The notes: generated by a model from the sequence alone, not told the origin. Numbered from the stretch's first letter, positions 25,409 to 34,810 are shown. The stretch is DNA of 64,000 bases from JANQOH01 sp965201155 (GCA_965201155.1 OZ241752.1:1798001-1862000); one strand, 5' to 3'. A program made the numbers and translations.

Positions 25409-26665
25409 CTATTGGTTCATCGAGCGGAAGAATTCGTCGTTGGATTTGGTGGATTTCAGTTTGTCGAGGAGGAATTCCATGGCGTCGCTCACGCCCATGG
25501 GGGTGAGGATGCGGCGCAGGACCCACATTTTTGACAGTTCGGCGCGGTCGGCGAGGAGTTCTTCCTTGCGGGTGCCGGACTTGCCTATGTCGATGGCGGG
25601 GAAGGTGCGCTTGTCTGCGAGTTTGCGGTCGAGGACGATTTCCGAATTGCCGGTGCCCTTGAACTCTTCGAAGATCACTTCATCCATTCGCGAGCCGGTG
25701 TCGATCAGGGCGGTGGCGATGATGGTCAGCGAGCCGCCCTGTTCGATGTTTCGGGCGGCGCCGAAAAAGCGTTTCGGCCGCTGCAGGGCGTTGGCGTCGA
25801 CACCGCCGGTGAGGACCTTGCCGGAGGAGGGGACGACGGTGTTGTAGGCGCGGGCCAAGCGGGTGATCGAGTCGAGGAGGATGACCACGTCGCGGCGGTG
25901 TTCGGTAAGGCGCTTGGCCTTTTCGATAACCATTTCCGTGACCTGGACATGGCGGGTTGCGGGTTCATCGAATGTGGAGCTGATGACTTCGCCGCGCACG
26001 GAGCGCTGCATGTCGGTGACTTCTTCGGGGCGTTCGTCGATCAGCAATACGATCAGATAGGCTTCGGGGTGGTTTGCGGCGAGGGAGTGGGCGATGTTCT
26101 GCAGGATGACGGTCTTGCCGGTTCGCGGCGGCGCGACGATGAGGGCGCGCTGGCCCATGCCAATGGGCGCCACGAGGTCGATGACGCGGGCGCTCATGTC
26201 CTTGATGGTGGGATTGTCGATTTCGAGGCGGAGGCGGCGGTCGGGGTAGAGCGGCGTGAGGTTGTCGAAATTGACCTTGTGGCGCGCCTTCTCCGGTGAT
26301 TCGTAATTGACGGTATTGACCTTGAGCAGGGCGAAGTAGCGTTCCCCGTCCTTTGGCTGGCGAATTTCGCCTTCGATGGTGTCGCCGGTGCGCAGGGCGA
26401 AGCGGCGGATCTGCGGCGGCGAGACGTAGATGTCGTCAGGCCCCGGAAGATAGTTTGCCTCCGCTGAGCGCAGGAAGCCGAATCCATCCTGCAGGATTTC
26501 GAGCACGCCTTCGCCGAAAATGGCGACATCGCTTTCGGCGAGTTGTTTTAATATGGCGAATTGCAGGTCCTGCTTGCGCATGGTGCTGGCGTTTTCGACG
26601 CCGCACTCCTCGGCATAGGTCAGGAGTTCGGTGGGTGTTTTTTCTTTGAGTTCTCTGAGATTCAT
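25409..26665 (-). CDS. rho: Transcription termination factor Rho
   Basis: A 418-residue hexameric RNA helicase. It has an N-terminal Rho_N domain (MNLRELKEKTPTELLTYAEE), a cold-shock-like RNA-binding domain (GVLEILQDGFGFLRS), Walker A (PPRTGKTVI), Walker B region (YLIVLLIDERPEEVTDM) and the Q-loop (KVLTGGVDANAL). Complete and typical. In many Alphaproteobacteria rho sits close to mnmE-mnmG-parAB; here it is some 17 kb away from that group. Confidence 0.98.
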   Translation of the reverse strand: MNLRELKEKTPTELLTYAEECGVENASTMRKQDLQFAILKQLAESDVAIFGEGVLEILQDGFGFLRSAEANYLPGPDDIYVSPPQIRRFALRTGDTIEGEIRQPKDGERYFALLKVNTVNYESPEKARHKVNFDNLTPLYPDRRLRLEIDNPTIKDMSARVIDLVAPIGMGQRALIVAPPRTGKTVILQNIAHSLAANHPEAYLIVLLIDERPEEVTDMQRSVRGEVISSTFDEPATRHVQVTEMVIEKAKRLTEHRRDVVILLDSITRLARAYNTVVPSSGKVLTGGVDANALQRPKRFFGAARNIEQGGSLTIIATALIDTGSRMDEVIFEEFKGTGNSEIVLDRKLADKRTFPAIDIGKSGTRKEELLADRAELSKMWVLRRILTPMGVSDAMEFLLDKLKSTKSNDEFFRSMNQ

Positions 26666-26883
26666 GTGGGATTGCCACTTAAAGGGGGCAGGGGGAGGGC
26701 GTTATGGACGACGGTAGAGAGGGGGAAGATGTGCCGAGGGAGAAATGGCGCATGCGTGAAGCGCATGGGAAACGGGCGGGGCGGGATATCCGGAAGCGCC
26801 GCGCGCCGCTGCAGGTCGGCAGACTGCCGATACCGCGCTTCATAATGGGCGGCAGAGGCTGCTGTCAACAAGGATGAAGCGAT

Positions 26884-26910
26884 GATGCCCGGGAGGGTTT
26901 GGCGGGCATC
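26884..26910. terminator. Hairpin downstream of htpG (possible terminator)
   Basis: GATGCCCG (26884-26891) pairs with CGGGCATC (26903-26910) across an 11-base loop, just after the htpG stop. No strong U-tract follows. The 26666-26883 interval otherwise holds the rho upstream region; no gene was seen there. Confidence 0.35.
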
Positions 26911-26925
26911 ACCGCGGCAGGGGGT

Positions 26926-28821
26926 TCAGGTCATGGCCCGGGCAAGCGCCTCGGTCATGCGGCGGGCGAAGGCGGCGGGGTCGGGGAGTGGTTCACCTTC
27001 GATGATGCGCGCCTGGTCGAGAAGGAGGGCGGCCAGTTCGCCGAGGACAGGGTCGGAGGGCGCGGCGTCAGCGCGTGCCGCGAGGGCCACAATGAGCGGG
27101 TTGGCGGGGTTGATCTCGAGGATTTTCCGGCTTCCAGCATCAAGCTGACCGTGCTGTTTGAGTATGCGCTCAAGATGTATGTCGTAGCCGTCTTCGTGAG
27201 CGACAAGGCAGACGGCGCTTTCGGTCATGCGCTCCGAGGTCCGGACGTCCATGACCTTGCCGTCGAGGGTTTCCTTGAAGGCCGCAACGAGGACTTCCAT
27301 GCCCCTGGCCGGGGGTTTTTCGTCGGTTTCGGCGGTGTCGTCATCGCTCTTGATGGCGGAGAGGTCGATGCCGCCGCGGGTGACCGAGCGGAAGGGTTTG
27401 CCTTCGAATTCGCGGGCCGCGCCCTGCCAGAAGTCATCGACGGCGTCGTCGAGCAGCAGGACCTCCACGCCGCGAGCGACAAAGCTTTCGATTTGCGGGG
27501 AGCTGCGCAGGGCTTCGGCGTCTTCGCCCGTGATGGTGTAGATGGCGTCCTGGCCTTCCTTCATGCGCGCAACATAGTCTGCGAGGCTGACAAGGCCTTC
27601 GGCGCGGGTGGAGTGCGCGCGCAGCAGGCCGAGCAGGCGCGGGCGGTATTCCGTGTCTTCGTAGATGCCTTCCTTCATGACGGCGCCAAATCGGCCCCAG
27701 AAGTCAGCGAAGGATTCCGGCTCCTTCTCGGCTTTGGTTTCGAGGGCGTCGAGGACTCGCTTGACCAAGGCGGTGCGGATGCGCTCAAGGATCGGGTTGT
27801 GCTGCAACATCTCGCGGCTGATGTTGAGGGGGAGGTCTTCCGAGTCGACTATGCCGCGCAGGAAGCGCAGCCAGCGGGGCACCAGCCCTTCGCAGTCATC
27901 GGTGATGAAGACGCGCTTGACGTAGAGTTTGACGCCGTGCTTGCGGTCCGGGTGGAAGAGATTGAAGGGCGCCTGGGAGGGGATGAAGACGAGATTGGCG
28001 TATTCAATGCGGCCTTCGGGGCGGTTATGGAGAGTAAGCCAAGGTTCGTCGAAGGCGTGTCCGACATGGCGGTAGAATTCGGTGTACTGCTCCTCGGTGA
28101 TGTCCTTTTTGGGGCGGGTCCACAGGGCGGAGGCGTCGTTCAGAGTGTCGAGGGTTTCGGACTCGCCGTCCTTCCGGGCCATGCGGATGGGCAGGGAGAT
28201 GTGGTCGGAGTAGGTCTTGACGATGCCGGTGAGGCGTTCGGCGTTCAGGAATTCGTCGAGGTCGGGGCGCACACGCAAGGTGATTTCGGTGCCGCGGCGC
28301 CGGCGCGGCGCGGGTTCGACGGTGTAGGCGCCGGTTCCCTGTGAGCACCATTGCCACGCGGTATCCTCACCGGCTTTTGCGGATGTCACGGTGACTTCAT
28401 CGGCGACCATGAATGCGGAATAGAAGCCGACGCCGAACTGGCCGATGAGTTTGGCTTGTTCGGCGTCGTCATTGCCGAGGCCGGCGATGAAGGCTTCGGT
28501 GCCGGAATGGGCGATGGTTCCGAGATTTTCGATCAGGTCATCGTGGTTCATGCCTATGCCGTTATCGGCGACGCGGATGAGGCGTTCGGCGCTGTCCACG
28601 GACAGGGTGACAGCGAGGTCCGGGTCGTCTTCGAGCAGGCCGGGTTCGGCGATGGCGGCGTAGCGCAGTTTGTCGCAGGCGTCGGAAGCGTTAGAGATCA
28701 ATTCGCGCAGGAAGATTTCCTTGTTGGAGTAGAGCGAGTTGATCATGAGGTCGAGGAGTTTGGCGACCTCGGCCTGGAATTGTCGGGTTTCGGTTTTTGC
28801 GGTTTCGGTATCGCTGCTCAT
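26926..28821 (-). CDS. htpG: Chaperone protein HtpG (Hsp90)
   Basis: A 631-residue cytosolic Hsp90. The GHKL ATPase domain shows ELISNASDACDKLRY, VADNGIGM and GQFGVGFYSAFMVAD; the middle domain has LFHPDRKHGVKLYVKRVFI; and the C-terminal dimerisation domain follows. Length is normal. It stands alone, with 116 bp to the Sel1-repeat gene upstream. Confidence 0.98.
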   Translation of the reverse strand: MSSDTETAKTETRQFQAEVAKLLDLMINSLYSNKEIFLRELISNASDACDKLRYAAIAEPGLLEDDPDLAVTLSVDSAERLIRVADNGIGMNHDDLIENLGTIAHSGTEAFIAGLGNDDAEQAKLIGQFGVGFYSAFMVADEVTVTSAKAGEDTAWQWCSQGTGAYTVEPAPRRRRGTEITLRVRPDLDEFLNAERLTGIVKTYSDHISLPIRMARKDGESETLDTLNDASALWTRPKKDITEEQYTEFYRHVGHAFDEPWLTLHNRPEGRIEYANLVFIPSQAPFNLFHPDRKHGVKLYVKRVFITDDCEGLVPRWLRFLRGIVDSEDLPLNISREMLQHNPILERIRTALVKRVLDALETKAEKEPESFADFWGRFGAVMKEGIYEDTEYRPRLLGLLRAHSTRAEGLVSLADYVARMKEGQDAIYTITGEDAEALRSSPQIESFVARGVEVLLLDDAVDDFWQGAAREFEGKPFRSVTRGGIDLSAIKSDDDTAETDEKPPARGMEVLVAAFKETLDGKVMDVRTSERMTESAVCLVAHEDGYDIHLERILKQHGQLDAGSRKILEINPANPLIVALAARADAAPSDPVLGELAALLLDQARIIEGEPLPDPAAFARRMTEALARAMT

Positions 28822-28937
28822 GGTGCGCTCGGCCCCCTGCTCCGGCGGTTCGGGTCATGACCGTCGGCGGATGTGTGTCGGGGGCCGGGTCGATTCAAGG
28901 GCAGGCGCACGGCATTTCGTGACCGGCGGTCGCCGGC

Positions 28938-29468
28938 TCACTCGACGACGCGCTGCCACGCGTCGGCGCGGCGTGTGGCTTCGGCGATTTGTTCCTCGTT
29001 CAGGAATTCTTCCTCGAGTATGTCGAGGTGCGCGCGGGCGCCCGTATGTCCGCCGCGATGGGCGAGCAGGAACCACTTGTATGACTCGATGTGGTCCTTG
29101 GGGATGCCGAAACCTTCATCGAGCAGCATGCCGAGATTTGTCATGGCGTCGACGAGGCCTTGTTCGGCAGCGCGCAAGTACCATTTGGCGGCTTCGGTTT
29201 CGTCCTTTCCGACGCCGAAGCCCTTGCGGTAGAGGAAGCCGAGATTGTTTTGCGAGGCGCGTTCTCCGGCCTCGGCGGCGAGCCGCCAGAGGGCGGCGGC
29301 CCCGTCATAGTCCTGGGCTTTCCATGCCTCGTTACCGGCGTCGCGATGGGCGATACGCTGGGCGATGCGGTCCGATTCGGCATCCTGGTCCGAGTCGGCG
29401 TGGGCAGGGGCGGCGGCTGTGCCCAGGCAAAGGGTCAGCGCGGCGAGCCAGTGTGTGAATCGGGTCAT
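28938..29468 (-). CDS. Secreted Sel1-repeat protein
   Basis: A 176-residue protein with a signal peptide (MTRFTHWLAALTLCLGTAAAPAHA) and two to three Sel1-type TPR-like repeats (QNNLGFLYRKGFGV..., AMTNLGMLLDEGFGI...). Such repeats mediate protein interaction; the partner is unknown. It starts 3 bp after the cytochrome c gene stop, so they are co-transcribed. Another Sel1-repeat protein lies on the other side of the cytochrome. Confidence 0.85.
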   Translation of the reverse strand: MTRFTHWLAALTLCLGTAAAPAHADSDQDAESDRIAQRIAHRDAGNEAWKAQDYDGAAALWRLAAEAGERASQNNLGFLYRKGFGVGKDETEAAKWYLRAAEQGLVDAMTNLGMLLDEGFGIPKDHIESYKWFLLAHRGGHTGARAHLDILEEEFLNEEQIAEATRRADAWQRVVE

Positions 29469-29471
29469 GGT

Positions 29472-30011
29472 TCAGTGCCCTTCGCTGCCGGCCGCGTCCA
29501 TTGCCTTCTCGAGGTTTCGGCACATGCGGGAGCGGCCGAAAAACAGTTCGCAATCTGCGCGTTCGGGTTCGTTGGGGCGGCCGGCGAAATGATCGAGGAT
29601 GAAGTCGGAGACGTTGCGGATCTGGCGGACGCTGAGCGTCGTGCGTGCGGGGCCCGGGCGGTCAACGGGGTCGAAGTCCTCGAGCAGGGTGCCTTCGTAG
29701 CAGTCATATTCCCGGTAGGCGCGCTTGTGATGGTAGGGCATGGCGGTTCCCGGGCGTCCGCAGGCGATGACTTCCATGAGCTGCTGGCGGTCGAGCCAGT
29801 TTTCACGGAAGTTGACGGGCGTTCCGCCATAGCCGGAGCCGCCCATGCCGTGCCATTTGTGGCATGTGATGCAGCCTGCGTTCTTGTAGGTCGATACGCC
29901 CGGATGGCCGGCGGTTACCTGCGCGCCGGCGTGCGCTGCCAGCAGCATTCCGCCGGCGAGGGCGGCCAGTACGGCCACGTCCCGCGCGCGGTTTGCCCAG
30001 TTTGTCACCAC
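29472..30011 (-). CDS. Periplasmic c-type cytochrome
   Basis: A 179-residue protein with an N-terminal signal/anchor (ARDVAVLAALAGGMLLAAHAGA) and one CxxCH site (CITCHKWHGMGGSGYGG). A Met in GTAMPYHHKRAY is a plausible second axial ligand. Several extra cysteines (YDCYEG, ADCELFFG, RMCRN) suggest disulfides. It lies between two Sel1-repeat genes and about 1.8 kb from the PQQ alcohol dehydrogenase gene, whose electrons it could accept, though this is only inferred from proximity. Confidence 0.85.
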   Translation of the reverse strand: MVTNWANRARDVAVLAALAGGMLLAAHAGAQVTAGHPGVSTYKNAGCITCHKWHGMGGSGYGGTPVNFRENWLDRQQLMEVIACGRPGTAMPYHHKRAYREYDCYEGTLLEDFDPVDRPGPARTTLSVRQIRNVSDFILDHFAGRPNEPERADCELFFGRSRMCRNLEKAMDAAGSEGH

Positions 30012-30080
30012 GTCATTGTCTCCCTGCTCGTGGGGTGAATGCGGATTTTGCGACTGTCATAGAGGGTGTGATGGTCGGTG

Positions 30081-30506
30081 TCATCGCTGCGGGACGCGCC
30101 AGCAGCGGGAGCGCTGGCGGTTGCCGCGGGCGAGGCGTTCGGGGCGGCCATTCTGGAATTCCCTTACGAGCTTGAGTGCGTCGTAGTGGCAGTGGCGGGG
30201 GATGTAGTCGCGCAGCAGCAGCTCGGCCTTGTCGCGTGCGTCGGGGATGCCGTTGTCCTGGGCGATGGCGAACCAAGCGTAGGCGGCGATCACGTCGCGG
30301 GGGACTCCGGCGCCGTTGGCGAGCATCATGCCGAGTTCGTACTGGGCGTCTGCGTTGCCGGCGATGGCGGCGTTGGTCCATTCGGTTCTGGCGGTATCGA
30401 ATTCGCCGGCGTTCCAGGCTGCCTTGCCGGCGTCGTAGTCTGCGTGTGCGGCGCTGGCGCCGGCGCATATGAGTGCGAGGGCGAGGCAGCGCCGGATGTT
30501 CCGCAT
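30081..30506 (-). CDS. Secreted Sel1-repeat protein
   Basis: A 141-residue protein with a signal peptide (MRNIRRCLALALICAGASAAHA) and Sel1-type repeats (AGNADAQYELGMMLANGAGVPRD, AYAWFAIAQDNG). The C-terminus is basic (GNRQRSRCWRVPQR). ATG at 30506 gives the signal peptide; the frame upstream is unrelated. A paralogue-like arrangement with 28938-29468 around the cytochrome gene suggests a shared function in the envelope. Confidence 0.78.
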   Translation of the reverse strand: MRNIRRCLALALICAGASAAHADYDAGKAAWNAGEFDTARTEWTNAAIAGNADAQYELGMMLANGAGVPRDVIAAYAWFAIAQDNGIPDARDKAELLLRDYIPRHCHYDALKLVREFQNGRPERLARGNRQRSRCWRVPQR

Positions 30507-30579
30507 TGTGCTGGCTCCTGCTGCGGATATGAAAACGGCCCGCGCCGCCGGGGGCGCGGGCCGTGGCACAGGGATGCGG

Positions 30580-30822
30580 TCAGCCGTGGATTTCCATCAA
30601 CTTCATGGCTTCCTGCCGCTTGTCGCCAACGCAGGTCTTGAGCGCGGTGACGCAGGCCCAACTGTCCTCGCCGGCTTCACAGGTGGCGAGGTTGTCGTCG
30701 CACATTGCCACTTGTTCGGGCGAGGTTTGTGCTTCGTGGGGGATGGGCTCCATTTCGGCAGCAGCGGCGCCGGCATAACCGAACACCGCGATGGCTGCGA
30801 TGGCCGCAAGGGTTCGTTTCAT
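30580..30822 (-). CDS. Small secreted cysteine-containing protein
   Basis: An 80-residue protein with a signal peptide (MKRTLAAIAAIAVFGYAGAAAA) and a mature part with four cysteines in two spaced pairs (MCDDNLATCEAGEDSWACV, LKTCVGDK), likely disulfide-bonded. The ATG at 30822 is preceded by GGAAACAACAGG. Family not recognised; upstream of the Sel1/cytochrome genes and probably in the same operon. Confidence 0.68.
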   Translation of the reverse strand: MKRTLAAIAAIAVFGYAGAAAAEMEPIPHEAQTSPEQVAMCDDNLATCEAGEDSWACVTALKTCVGDKRQEAMKLMEIHG

Positions 30823-31061
30823 CCTGTTGTTTCCTTCTGTCACAATGACGCACGCCCGCGCATGCGACGGACGCACTGAATCGACGCTCAAACCGTGACC
30901 CGCCCGCGTCTGCCAACCGACCCAAGCGCGCACTTATCGACATGCAGCGACAGGATGTCCCGCCACGGCTTCTTGAGACTTACTTACAATAGCACTAGAT
31001 GTTGCCGGTGCAAAGCCGGTGTACGATGCTTTTTTGTTTCCGACCGAAGGAGGTTCCTGGC

Positions 31062-31712
31062 ATGAGTCACAGTGGTTTCCGCGCCGCGTTGGCTGCGGGC
31101 GCGGCATTGTGGATGTTTTCGGCGGTTCCCGCTGCGGGCGGTGACATTCGGGATTTCACGCCCGGCATGACGGTCGATGAACTGCCTGGCGAGGGATATA
31201 TGAACTTTGCGTGCGGCACCGACGGCGGTGCGCCGCAAGGGGAGATCAGCGGCTGGGGGGCGTTCGGCAAATGCCCGGCAGACAGCGAAGGCTTGCATGA
31301 GGTTGCTTTCGAGTATGACGACCGGGATGTGGAGTATGAGGAATTCGAGGGCACGCAGATCGCCAATCATGAAGTGCTGGTGTCGCTACTGATTGACGAT
31401 GTCGGGACGGTGCAGGGGATTCGTGTGTTCACGAATCCTTTTGCGCGGGCGTATTACAAGCGGCGCGCGCGGATTCTGGCGACTGCGGTGCGCAGCCGGT
31501 TCGGACCACGGGACTGGCGGTGTCGGAGGCTGGAGCCCGAAGCGGGTCAAGGCGCGGTCGGCGGCGTGTTTCTCAAGGAGAATTGCGTGAAGGATCTGGG
31601 GGGCCGCACGATCGACATGACGGCGCGGTTTTATCGCGAATATGGTGATGAGGGCGAGGAGATCGTCAGTCAGACGGCGTTCGAGATACGGTTAAACGCG
31701 CCGCCATCCTGA
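31062..31712 (+). CDS. Secreted protein of unknown function
   Basis: A 216-residue protein with a GAAGGAGG ribosome-binding site, a signal peptide (FRAALAAGAALWMFSAVPAAGG) and a mature domain rich in acidic residues with paired cysteines (NFACGTDGG, FGKCPADSE, WRCRRLE, ENCVKDLGG). No known domain recognised. Transcribed alone, divergent from the small secreted-protein gene, and ended by a strong hairpin. Confidence 0.8.
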   Translation: MSHSGFRAALAAGAALWMFSAVPAAGGDIRDFTPGMTVDELPGEGYMNFACGTDGGAPQGEISGWGAFGKCPADSEGLHEVAFEYDDRDVEYEEFEGTQIANHEVLVSLLIDDVGTVQGIRVFTNPFARAYYKRRARILATAVRSRFGPRDWRCRRLEPEAGQGAVGGVFLKENCVKDLGGRTIDMTARFYREYGDEGEEIVSQTAFEIRLNAPPS

Positions 31713-31746
31713 CGTGCTGCGGCGGATTTCCGGGAGACAAAGTGAA

Positions 31747-31774
31747 GAGAGCGGCCCCATTCGGGGCCGCTCTC
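31747..31774. terminator. Strong bidirectional terminator
   Basis: A perfect 12-bp stem (GAGAGCGGCCCC, 31747-31758, with its complement at 31763-31774) and an ATTC tetraloop, followed by AGTATTTTC. It lies between convergent genes, the secreted-protein gene and the PQQ dehydrogenase gene. Confidence 0.88.
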
Positions 31775-31799
31775 AGTATTTTCGGGGTGTTGTATCAGG

Positions 31800-33623
31800 T
31801 TAGAGCGAGAACACCCACAGCAGATTGGCGTTGCGGATTTTTTCGAGGCCCGGCACGGACGGGGCGAAGTAGGTGGGGATGATTCCCCAGCCGCCCGAGG
31901 CGACCGCGATGTACTGGGTACCGTCAACGGCGAAGGTCATGGCCGGCGCGTCGATGAGTGTGTGCATGTGGAAGCACCACAGTTCGTCGAGTGTTGCGTC
32001 GTCATGGGCGCAGAACTTGCCTTCGTGCTGGGCAACGAAGACGACTCCACCGGCGGTGGAGAGGACGCCTGCGATCAGCGGGAACGGGGTGTCGATCTTT
32101 TCGACGATGCTGCCGCTGGGGATGTGGACTGCGGTCAGGCTACCGTGCAGCCAGTCACCGGCGAGGGTCTTGGCGGTGGTGGTGTCGGGCATGCCGCCGG
32201 AGAACCATTCACGGAGAACGTAGGTGCCGTCCGGCCCGGGGATTTCTTCCTCGTTGTTGACGAGCATGCAGCTTTCGATCGTGGGTACGTAGGCGATCTG
32301 GGTCTTCGGGCTGTAGGACATCGGCATCCAGTTTTTGCCGCCGACGACGTTCGGGCAATAGGTGGTGGACTTGAGCGTGCGGTTCGGGGTGAATTCGGTC
32401 ACGTAGGTTTGCAGGTCGGAGTTGGGGTCGTAGTCGAGGGGCACGCCTGTGACCTTGTCGAGGCCGCGGGTCCAGTTGACGTCCTTGACGAAGGGGAGGC
32501 CGTAGATGAATGAGCCGTCGGTGCGGTCCACGGCGTAGAAGAAGCCGTTGCGGTCGGCGTGGATGAATGCCTTGCGCTGTTCGCCGGCGACTTCGACATC
32601 GACCAGGATGTGTTCGTTGATGCCGTCGAAGTCATAGGGGTCGTTGGGCGTGTACTGGAAGTGGAAGACGATGGATCCGTTATCCGGATTGATGGCGATC
32701 ATGCCCGAGGTGTAGAGGTTGTCGCCGGGGCGATAGTCGTGATCCCAGTCCGGGCCCGGGTTGCCGACGCCCCAATAGACGAGATTGAGTTCGGGGTCGT
32801 AGGAGCCGGTCTGCCAGGTGGAGCCGCCGCCGGTGAGCCAGGCGTCGTAGTCGTCGGTCCATGTTTCATGGCCGGGTTCGCCGGGACCCGGGACGGTGTA
32901 GCGGCGCCAGTGTTCCTTGCCGGTGTTGAGGTCGATGCCGGCGAGCCATCCGCGAATGCCGTATTCGGCGCCGGAGACGCCGGTGATGGCGAGGTCGCCG
33001 ATGACCAGCGGTGCGACGGTAATGGTTTCGGCAATTGCCGGGTCCGCGAGCTGGACTTCCCAAGCCTGCTGGCCGGATTCCTTGTCGATTGCCATCATGC
33101 GTCCGTCAAGCACGCTCATGATGACCTTGTCCTGCCACAGGGCGACGCCGCGGTTGTTAATGGCGCAGCATGCCACGTTGCCGGCCCAGTCCTTGTCGAC
33201 GCCGGGGTCGTAGATCCATTTGATGGTGTCGACGCCGCCGCCGGCAGCGGCTGCGCGCAGGTCGATGGCGGAGAGTTCGGACCAACCGTTCGGCATGTAC
33301 ATAATGCCGTCTTCGACGATCGGCGTGCCTTCGATATTGCCGTAGCGCCAGAAACCACCGCCTTCGGTGCCGCCCAGCGCGACCGTGTAGGCGACCTTCA
33401 GGTCGGCCACATTGCCCTTGTTGATCTGGTCGAGCGTCGAGTAACGCTTGCCGTCATAGGTTCCATGGTTTGTCACCCAGTTTTCGGGCGAGTCAGCGGC
33501 GTTCAGCAGGTCGTCGCTGGTCGTTATCGACGCGGACGATGCCGGCAGCGCCACAGCCATCGTCAGCAGGCCGAGGCCCGCCGCGGCGGCCACGGGGACT
33601 GCCATGAGCGATTTACGAGTCAT
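31800..33623 (-). CDS. PQQ-dependent alcohol dehydrogenase with lanthanide-type Asp-x-Asp signature
   Basis: A 607-residue periplasmic quinoprotein with a signal peptide (to about residue 31, SSASI) and an eight-bladed propeller. Active-site elements: vicinal disulfide Cys152-Cys153 (NVACCAINNRG), metal ligands Glu220 and Asn288 (GVGNPGPDW), catalytic Asp331 and, two residues later, Asp333 (PYDFDG). In calcium enzymes such as MxaF the latter position is Ala; Asp there is the mark of XoxF/ExaF/PedH-type lanthanide enzymes. No C-terminal haem domain, so an external cytochrome is needed. Substrate (methanol, ethanol or other alcohol) cannot be decided. ATG at 33623 is the one fitting the signal peptide. 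No pqq genes are in the window. Confidence 0.88.
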   Translation of the reverse strand: MTRKSLMAVPVAAAAGLGLLTMAVALPASSASITTSDDLLNAADSPENWVTNHGTYDGKRYSTLDQINKGNVADLKVAYTVALGGTEGGGFWRYGNIEGTPIVEDGIMYMPNGWSELSAIDLRAAAAGGGVDTIKWIYDPGVDKDWAGNVACCAINNRGVALWQDKVIMSVLDGRMMAIDKESGQQAWEVQLADPAIAETITVAPLVIGDLAITGVSGAEYGIRGWLAGIDLNTGKEHWRRYTVPGPGEPGHETWTDDYDAWLTGGGSTWQTGSYDPELNLVYWGVGNPGPDWDHDYRPGDNLYTSGMIAINPDNGSIVFHFQYTPNDPYDFDGINEHILVDVEVAGEQRKAFIHADRNGFFYAVDRTDGSFIYGLPFVKDVNWTRGLDKVTGVPLDYDPNSDLQTYVTEFTPNRTLKSTTYCPNVVGGKNWMPMSYSPKTQIAYVPTIESCMLVNNEEEIPGPDGTYVLREWFSGGMPDTTTAKTLAGDWLHGSLTAVHIPSGSIVEKIDTPFPLIAGVLSTAGGVVFVAQHEGKFCAHDDATLDELWCFHMHTLIDAPAMTFAVDGTQYIAVASGGWGIIPTYFAPSVPGLEKIRNANLLWVFSL

Positions 33624-33842
33624 TATGGTTCCTTCCAAACTCCTCACAGTGCTACGAGTTCTCCTGCGCGCTTGGTAGCCACGAGGCGGCGACTCGTGCA
33701 ACATCTCCTGCGCCGCGACGCTTTCCGGCTAGAACCAACTTTTACCGGTTCGCGGCAACCAAGTCAACGAACAAACCGTTCGGGCGCATGCCTGTCGAGG
33801 CCCCCGCAGGGGGGAATTGCGGCGCGGAGAGAGGAGGAAGCG

Positions 33843-34013
33843 ATGGTGAACAAGGCGGCACCGGCCGGGAAACGACGCGAGGCACCGCAGCAAAAGGAAA
33901 AAGGGGCTGAGAGAGCGACAGAGGCACCGGGGGAGGAAATCGGCGGACCGACGGGGCCGGAGCCGACGCGGTACGGCGACTGGGAACGGAACGGGCGCGT
34001 CAGCGATTTCTAG
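33843..34013 (+). CDS. DUF1674 protein (SdhAF4-like)
   Basis: A 56-residue protein with a low-complexity charged N-terminus and the conserved C-terminal block EIGGPTGPEPTRYGDWERNG. The domain is shared with the mitochondrial succinate dehydrogenase assembly factor SDHAF4, so a role in flavinylated SdhA maturation is plausible. AGGAAG precedes the ATG. No sdh genes are nearby. Confidence 0.85.
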   Translation: MVNKAAPAGKRREAPQQKEKGAERATEAPGEEIGGPTGPEPTRYGDWERNGRVSDF

Positions 34014-34147
34014 CGCCTCGCCGCGTTGTTACTGTTTGGTTTGCGGGTTGCTGTCGATGCAGCTTCCTTCGGCATGGGGGCGGCATTATATTCCGCGCGT
34101 TTTGACCACTTGCCGGCGCTGCAGCGCCGCGAATGAAGGGGAGATTG

Positions 34148-34810
34148 ATGAGCAACATCTATGGCGAGACGCACCGGGCGTTTCAGGATCAGTTCGACAC
34201 GCGGCGCATCGCCGATACCATCGAGGGCGGGTTCATCGCAGCGGAGATCGGTGAGAACGACAAGGCGTTCATCGAAAGCCGCGACATGTTCTGGCTGTCC
34301 ACGGTCGATGAGAACGGGATGCCCACAGTCTCCTACAAGGGCGGCGACCCGGGATTTGTGCGGGTGGTAGACGGCAGCACGCTGGCCTTTCCCTCGTATA
34401 ACGGGAATGGGATGTTCTATTCGATGGGGAATATTGCCGGCACCGGGAAGGTGGGCCTGTTGTTCATGGATTTCGAGAAGCCGATCCGGCTGCGCATTCA
34501 GGGCACGGCGTCGGTGAGCGCCGACGATCCGCTGCTGGCGGAATTTCACGAGGCGCAACTGGTGGTGCGCGTGGCGGTGGAGCAGGCTTTTCCGAATTGT
34601 CCGCGATATATTCACCGGATGCAGAAGGTTTCGCCGTCGCGCTATGTGCCGCGCACGGGAGTTGCGACACCGCTGGCAGGCTGGAAGCGGATCGACATGA
34701 TCCAGGATGCGTTGCCGAAGGAGGATCAAGGCCGGGCCGACCGCGAAGGCGGGCAGATTTCGCTCGATACCTGGTTCGGCAAGGTTGCAGAGGGCGATCC
34801 CGAAGCGTGA
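34148..34810 (+). CDS. Pyridoxamine 5'-phosphate oxidase-related flavin-binding protein
   Basis: A 220-residue protein of the PNPOx-like split-barrel family (AFIESRDMFWLSTVDENGMPTV, TLAFPSYNGNGMFYSMGNIA, RIQGTASV). These proteins bind FMN, F420 or haem and reduce diverse substrates; it is not the vitamin B6 enzyme PdxH itself. Start at ATG 34148 with GGGGAGA upstream rather than the ATG five codons before. Monocistronic and convergent with pheA. Confidence 0.85.
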   Translation: MSNIYGETHRAFQDQFDTRRIADTIEGGFIAAEIGENDKAFIESRDMFWLSTVDENGMPTVSYKGGDPGFVRVVDGSTLAFPSYNGNGMFYSMGNIAGTGKVGLLFMDFEKPIRLRIQGTASVSADDPLLAEFHEAQLVVRVAVEQAFPNCPRYIHRMQKVSPSRYVPRTGVATPLAGWKRIDMIQDALPKEDQGRADREGGQISLDTWFGKVAEGDPEA

